This document shows, piece by piece, positions 60,321 through 64,000 of a stretch of 64,000 nt of DNA (positions are counted from its first letter, which is position 1; the number at the start of each line of letters is the position of its first letter). The stretch is from Methanonatronarchaeum sp. AMET-Sl. Its GTDB lineage: Archaea; Halobacteriota; Methanonatronarchaeia; Methanonatronarchaeales; Methanonatronarchaeaceae. Position numbers and translations under genes: made by a program. The stretch is from contig NZ_CP122958.1 in assembly GCF_029854155.1 (NCBI RefSeq), positions 916,001-980,000 of the forward strand, read 5' to 3'. The notes beneath the pieces are model-generated. The model saw only the letters and a program-made list of their open reading frames with translations. It searched no databases and had not been told where the DNA came from.

Positions 60321-60752
60321 ATGTCCGATTTTGACGTTGACCCAAAAAAACTGGTTGTTTTTAAGTTAGCCAATAAATACGTTTTTAAACAATATTTCGA
60401 TCAAAGTGAATTGTTTTCCAAACTTAGTGATTTCTATAACCGAAATAAATATCGTTTCGAGTTTAAAGAACCCGATAAAAAACAGGTTCTCGATATATTG
60501 AATGAGCATTACTATCGCCCTCAAGTTGTGTTTGATTTAACTCCATATTGCGTTGGAAAAGAGAGGTATACGAAACACGCTACTATACTCAAAAACTCGG
60601 TTTCCCAACGAATGATTCAAGACTACAACATATTCTTGATGAAAGATAGTTTTTCAGTTGAAAAAGCGATACAAGAGGGTGCTAAACCCATAAAGAAATT
60701 AGAAATCGAGAGAACAACAGAAGAAATCTCAAATCCAGAAAAATGGAAATAA
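60321..60752 (+). CDS. Hypothetical protein, 143 residues
   Basis: Starts at ATG 60321 (MSDFDVDPKKLVVFKLANKY); TTG 60318 is an alternative. It is a mixed alpha/beta soluble protein with aromatic-rich segments (KYVFKQYFDQSELFSKLSDFYNRNKYRFEF; NEHYYRPQVVFDLTPYCVG) and a charged C-terminus. No signal peptide, membrane helix or metal motif is visible. I do not recognise the family. Codon use is ordinary, so it is likely real. Confidence 0.6.
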   Translation: MSDFDVDPKKLVVFKLANKYVFKQYFDQSELFSKLSDFYNRNKYRFEFKEPDKKQVLDILNEHYYRPQVVFDLTPYCVGKERYTKHATILKNSVSQRMIQDYNIFLMKDSFSVEKAIQEGAKPIKKLEIERTTEEISNPEKWK

Positions 60753-60827
60753 AAACCACTTTAAAAACCATTTTTAGATATAGATAAATACAAAACCCCA
60801 ATTTAATGGTAGAGGGAGATAAATAAG

Positions 60828-61070
60828 ATGATAATCACGATACCCACTATAATAGTGACATTACTAACAGTCTCGATCATATTACTATCAGTTTTACTGG
60901 GTTACTTAGTCTATCGTGACGCCAAGAATAAAGAAAAAGATTATCCAGTTCTTAAAGGACTAATAATAGCGATAATAACTCTATTTTTAGCACCAATCAT
61001 CATCGCTGTTTTATTATTAATTATAGCATTACTAACTCTAATAATGTTTATATTAATGATGTTTATCTAA
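60828..61070 (+). CDS. Small two-helix membrane protein
   Basis: An 80-residue protein behind AGAGGGAG. It has two long hydrophobic helices (residues 1-27 and 44-80) around a charged loop, [16 protein letters not shown]. The second helix is made almost only of Ile, Leu, Met and Ala. The layout recalls small archaeal proteins with a YRDAKxRG-like loop. Function unknown. Confidence 0.6.
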   Translation: MIITIPTIIVTLLTVSIILLSVLLGYLVYRDAKNKEKDYPVLKGLIIAIITLFLAPIIIAVLLLIIALLTLIMFILMMFI

Positions 61071-61080
61071 ACAATGGGGT

Positions 61081-62574
61081 ATGGAGCTTATATCTGAAAT
61101 GGCCTCAATTTTGTTTATTACTGGAAAAAAAGCCTACAACGTCTTGAAAGAACAGGCCAATGAATTAAGAGATAAAGGACTTGATGTAGATATAGTTAAA
61201 TTACCGATAGATATAGCTGCTTTTACCACACCCAAATTGATTGAACAAAAAATCGATAATTCTCTATATGATTGGGTAGTTGTTTCTGGAATGAGTCCAC
61301 ATGACTATTCAGTTTTCAATAATGTAGTTAAGGGCCCTAGAAATGCATACGATATAACAGAGATAACTAGTCAAAATATCGGTAAACTTGATCCTGAAAA
61401 ACCTGCTGATGAAATAATCGATATCGATGAGATCTCAACAGAATCTCTAAAAGAGATATTAGGCGAAACAAACCCAGTAATGAATATACGGGATATTGAA
61501 ATCGGTGGAGACACAACTATTAAAATCATAACCGAAATAGTTGACGCAACAAAGAAAAACTCAACAGAACTAAGACAACAAGCCAGTAGACATATCAAAG
61601 ATGGAGCCGACATAATCGATATTGGAGTCCATCACAACGCTACAACCAAAGAAATCCAAAAAGCCATAAACACAATTAAAGAACTATATCCAGTAAGCAT
61701 AGACACAATGAACCCTGAACACATCGAAACAGCGATAGAATCCAATGTAGACCTAATCTTAAGTGTTGATAAAAAATTAATAAACCAGTTAGGCAAAAAA
61801 CTAGAAAACCAAAACATCGTAGTGATAGGAAACCCAGAAAAACCACGAGAAATACATGAAAACATAGATAAACTAAAAAAACTTGGAGCAAAACCAATCG
61901 CCGACCCAATACTAGACCCACCAAACCAAGGCCTCATAAAATCTCTAAAAAGATACATAGATTTTCGAAAAAAAGACAAAACAACACCACTCCTAATGGG
62001 TGTAGGAAACGTCACCGAGTTAATAGACACCGACAGCCATGGAATAAACGCCTTAATGGCATCAATCGCAACAGAACTAGATATAAACCTACTACTAACA
62101 ACAGAAGCAAGCCTAAAAACACATGGCTCCACAAAAGAACTCAAAACAGCAACCCAAATGAATTTACTAGCAAAAATCCGTGGAACCACCCCAAAAGACC
62201 TCGGACCCACCCTAATAAAACACAAAACAAAAAAACGTAAAGAATTCCCGCCAACAAAAGCCAAAAACATAATAAAAACCAAACAAACCAAACAAACCAA
62301 ACAAACCAAACAAACCGAAAACTGTGAAGGATGCTATCAAATCGGAATCGACAGAGAAACAAACCAATTATACGCAACATACTACAACTGCAAAACCAAA
62401 AAACCCCAAACAACTATAACTGGAGAAAACTCAGAAACAATAATAAACAAAATAACAGAAACACAAACAATAACCCCACAACACACCGCATACCTAAGCA
62501 AAGAACTCTACAAAGCCGAAATAGCATTAAAAACAAACAAAAACTACATACAAGACACACCACTCTACAAATAA
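61081..62574 (+). CDS. Dihydropteroate synthase-like protein (archaeal TIGR00284 type)
   Basis: A 497-residue protein; ATG 61099 ([12 protein letters not shown]) is a possible alternative start. The N-terminal domain ([34 protein letters not shown]) precedes a pterin-binding TIM barrel ([63 protein letters not shown]). A Lys-rich linker of KQT repeats leads to a C-terminal domain starting [22 protein letters not shown]. It is widespread in methanogens and probably takes part in tetrahydromethanopterin synthesis. The 3' half is strongly A/C-codon biased. Confidence 0.82.
   Translation: MELISEMASILFITGKKAYNVLKEQANELRDKGLDVDIVKLPIDIAAFTTPKLIEQKIDNSLYDWVVVSGMSPHDYSVFNNVVKGPRNAYDITEITSQNIGKLDPEKPADEIIDIDEISTESLKEILGETNPVMNIRDIEIGGDTTIKIITEIVDATKKNSTELRQQASRHIKDGADIIDIGVHHNATTKEIQKAINTIKELYPVSIDTMNPEHIETAIESNVDLILSVDKKLINQLGKKLENQNIVVIGNPEKPREIHENIDKLKKLGAKPIADPILDPPNQGLIKSLKRYIDFRKKDKTTPLLMGVGNVTELIDTDSHGINALMASIATELDINLLLTTEASLKTHGSTKELKTATQMNLLAKIRGTTPKDLGPTLIKHKTKKRKEFPPTKAKNIIKTKQTKQTKQTKQTENCEGCYQIGIDRETNQLYATYYNCKTKKPQTTITGENSETIINKITETQTITPQHTAYLSKELYKAEIALKTNKNYIQDTPLYK
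62281..62316 (+). repeat. AAACAAACC nonanucleotide tandem repeat
   Basis: Four perfect copies of AAACAAACC within the dihydropteroate synthase-like gene, coding for repeated KQT units in the linker between the barrel and the C-terminal domain. The nine-base unit preserves frame, so copy number can change without breaking the gene. Confidence 0.85.
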
Positions 62575-62605
62575 AAAACTAAAAACAAAAAAACCAGAAA
62601 AACAA

Positions 62606-62635
62606 ACCCCCAAAAAAGGGGTTAAGGCCTGAGCA
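62606..62635 (-). repeat. Dispersed right-end-like hairpin element (copy 10) and terminator
   Basis: On the minus strand CTGCTCAGGCCTTAACCCCT is followed by TTTTTGGGGGTTTG. CTCAGGCCTTAA matches CTCAGGCATTAA of the copy at 18523-18571, and CCCC/GGGG forms the hairpin; the GATGTCAC end is not recognisable. It lies between convergent genes and faces the 3' end of the plus-strand gene that stops at 62574. Confidence 0.45.
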
Positions 62636-62664
62636 GAATAAAATTTTGTATTCGTTTTACTTGG

Positions 62665-62988
62665 TTATTTTTTGTTTTTTAATTTAACGGCTGTTCCGTA
62701 TGCGAGTATTTCAGCTCCAGCGCTAGCTATCATAGAAGTCATAAACCGGATGTTAACAATTGCATCAGCATCCAGTTTTTCAGCATCCTCGACCATCCTG
62801 TCAACAGCTTCTTCACGAGCCTCTGTATACAACTCAGTATACGCCTTCAACTCACCACCAACCAAATTCCTTAACCCCTGAGTGATATCTCTGCCTATAT
62901 TTCTAGCTCTAATCGTATTACCACGAACAACCCCTAAATCCTCAACAATCTCTTGATCTGGAAAACTATCAACTGTAGTTAATCGCAT
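62665..62988 (-). CDS. YbjQ/UPF0145-family (DUF74) protein
   Basis: A 107-residue protein. RLTTVDSFPDQEIVEDLGVVRGNTIRARNIGRDITQGLRNLVGGELKAY and ADAIVNIRFMTSMIASAGAEILAYGTAVKL are the conserved segments of the YbjQ family, pentameric proteins annotated as putative heavy-metal-binding domains. Length is standard for the family. Function is not established. Confidence 0.88.
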   Translation of the reverse strand: MRLTTVDSFPDQEIVEDLGVVRGNTIRARNIGRDITQGLRNLVGGELKAYTELYTEAREEAVDRMVEDAEKLDADAIVNIRFMTSMIASAGAEILAYGTAVKLKNKK

Positions 62989-63183
62989 ACCAATAAATTA
63001 ACCTATAAACCTATAAAACATTCTAAAAAAAATTATAAACCTATCAATCCAGAAAAACAACCAAAAAAACCTTCTTTAGAACTGTAGAACTATTTTATCT
63101 CTAAATAAAGGATTTGATTTTATAGGTAAATGTTTTGTTGTGGCAGTAGATATCTCTATTTATAGGGTTTGTTTAGTAGGGGG

Positions 63184-64000
63184 TTGTGTATTATTTCAGA
63201 TAATGATGTTTTTAGAGTTGTTGTAGCTGTCAGGAATCCGGAAACTGAGTTCTGTTTATTAAAGATAGCGAGTGCTATAGCTTGTAGTGAGGGACGTGGT
63301 GAGTTGGTTGTTGTTAATGTTGTTGAGGTTCCGCCTCAAATCTCTTTATCGCAGAGTATTGATGCTGGATCTAAAGGCCTTGAGATACAGAAATCTATTT
63401 TAGATCAGGCTGAGAAACTTATTAAGGAGTTAGGTGTTTCAAGTGAACTTGCGATTAGAACTAGAGCTATTGTAGGGCGTGATGTAGGTAGGTCGATTTT
63501 ACGTGTTTTAGATGAAGAAGATGCTGATCACTTGGTTGTTGGTTGGGATGGAGAGGTTTCTAAAAAAGAGTATGTTCTTGGTTCGAAGATTGATCCTGTT
63601 GTACGTGGAGCTTTTTGTGAAGTTACAGTTGTCAAGGATGGTGATTCACCCAATAGCTCTATTGCATGTTTGGTTGGTGAGGGAACCAACACTCCATTTA
63701 CCGTTAAACGTGGAAAACAAATTAGGGATCAATTGGATGGTGACTTGACTTTAATTAATTTTCAAGAAATCGATGGTGGAATGTCAAGTGATGAGGTATA
63801 TGGAGTTAAGAGAACCGGCCGAAAATTAATTAAACGCATGTCTGAAGAAGGAGGCCTAGAAGAATCCTTTGAAATATCCGTTATTGTTGGATCCGACAGA
63901 ACTAAACGGCTTTTAGAGGAGATTGAAGGATATGATTTTATTTGCGTCGGAGCTATTAGACCTTCTAAAACCAATCTAAATACTTTGTTCGGGCCATTAC
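63184..64000 (+). CDS. Tandem universal stress protein (UspA) domains, C-terminus outside the window
   Basis: The frame is open from about TTG 63184 (63169 is an alternative) to the window end, at least 272 residues. Repeat 1 reads [42 protein letters not shown] and later [12 protein letters not shown], the beta-alpha pattern of UspA. Repeat 2 begins near [15 protein letters not shown] and ends with the core strand [16 protein letters not shown]. Such double Usp proteins in halophilic archaea are often separate regulators or the tail of a transporter. Start codon uncertain. Codons are T/G-ending. Confidence 0.7.
   Translation, partial: MCIISDNDVFRVVVAVRNPETEFCLLKIASAIACSEGRGELVVVNVVEVPPQISLSQSIDAGSKGLEIQKSILDQAEKLIKELGVSSELAIRTRAIVGRDVGRSILRVLDEEDADHLVVGWDGEVSKKEYVLGSKIDPVVRGAFCEVTVVKDGDSPNSSIACLVGEGTNTPFTVKRGKQIRDQLDGDLTLINFQEIDGGMSSDEVYGVKRTGRKLIKRMSEEGGLEESFEISVIVGSDRTKRLLEEIEGYDFICVGAIRPSKTNLNTLFGPL

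Overview
The window looks like the chromosome of an AT-rich, salt-adapted, cytochrome-containing archaeal methanogen. Archaeal markers are SRP19, the beta-CASP factor aCPSF1/FttA, ribosomal protein S17e, EF-1 beta, a proteasome beta subunit, SecY, MptA, archaeal mevalonate genes and a tRNA-Tyr with an intron at the usual archaeal position. Methanogenesis from methylated amines is shown by mttB, which has an in-frame amber codon read as pyrrolysine, and mttC. Many proteins are rich in Asp and Glu (FEN1, HdrA-like polyferredoxin, FDH), as in salt-in halophiles. A membrane-bound formate dehydrogenase with cytochrome b, a pentaheme cytochrome c and the siroheme-dependent heme pathway would fit a methyl-reducing halophile such as the Methanonatronarchaeia. 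That placement is inferred from gene content only.

Layout. 1-4.6 kb: end of hypB, a small multidrug-export-type membrane protein, one radical SAM gene and a pair of paralogous radical SAM/SPASM genes. 4.8-8.3 kb: zinc ribbon plus EF-1 beta, two PH-domain membrane proteins, endonuclease III, tRNA-Tyr. 8.3-11.2 kb: MscS, a two-gene pentaheme cytochrome unit, a cation diffusion facilitator. 11.4-18.4 kb: srp19 facing a complete trpEGDCFBA operon with a MoaD/ThiS-like gene at its end and palindromic operators at its promoter. 18.5-22.8 kb: a small winged-helix protein, a decayed tnpB end and the cobalamin transporter btuFCD. 23-29 kb: fen1 facing a mevalonate operon (HTH regulator, HMG-CoA synthase, thiolase, DUF35, class II HMG-CoA reductase). 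29.2-31.6 kb: mttB and mttC behind a structured leader. 31.8-38.8 kb: secY, mptA, psmB, aCPSF1, a V4R-domain protein and a small membrane protein. 38.9-46.3 kb: HdrA-like polyferredoxin, TorD-like chaperone, then formate dehydrogenase catalytic subunit, Fe-S subunit, small membrane protein, cytochrome b and a second small membrane protein. 46.5-51.3 kb: ahbA, ahbB, precorrin-2 dehydrogenase, hemA, hemD, ahbC. 51.5-55 kb: TadC/TadA-type secretion pair. 55.3-58.2 kb: porGDAB. 58.2-64 kb: DUF167 protein, S17e, dapA, unknown small genes, a dihydropteroate-synthase-like protein, a YbjQ-family protein and the start of a UspA-domain protein.

How the genes fit together. Methylamine methyltransferase and its corrinoid protein need cobalamin, which BtuFCD imports. 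Formate oxidation would feed electrons into the membrane through cytochrome b, whose heme is made by the adjacent Ahb cluster. Por makes acetyl-CoA for carbon assimilation and the mevalonate genes use acetyl-CoA for lipids.

Two genome-scale patterns stand out. First, there is a dispersed family of about 50-nt hairpin elements resembling the right ends (guide-RNA ends) of IS200/IS605 tnpB elements; most point head-on into the 3' end of a neighbouring gene, and no intact tnpB is present. Second, synonymous codon choice is strongly two-faced: some genes use T/G-ending codons, most use A/C-ending codons, and several genes switch from mixed to A/C-only along their length.
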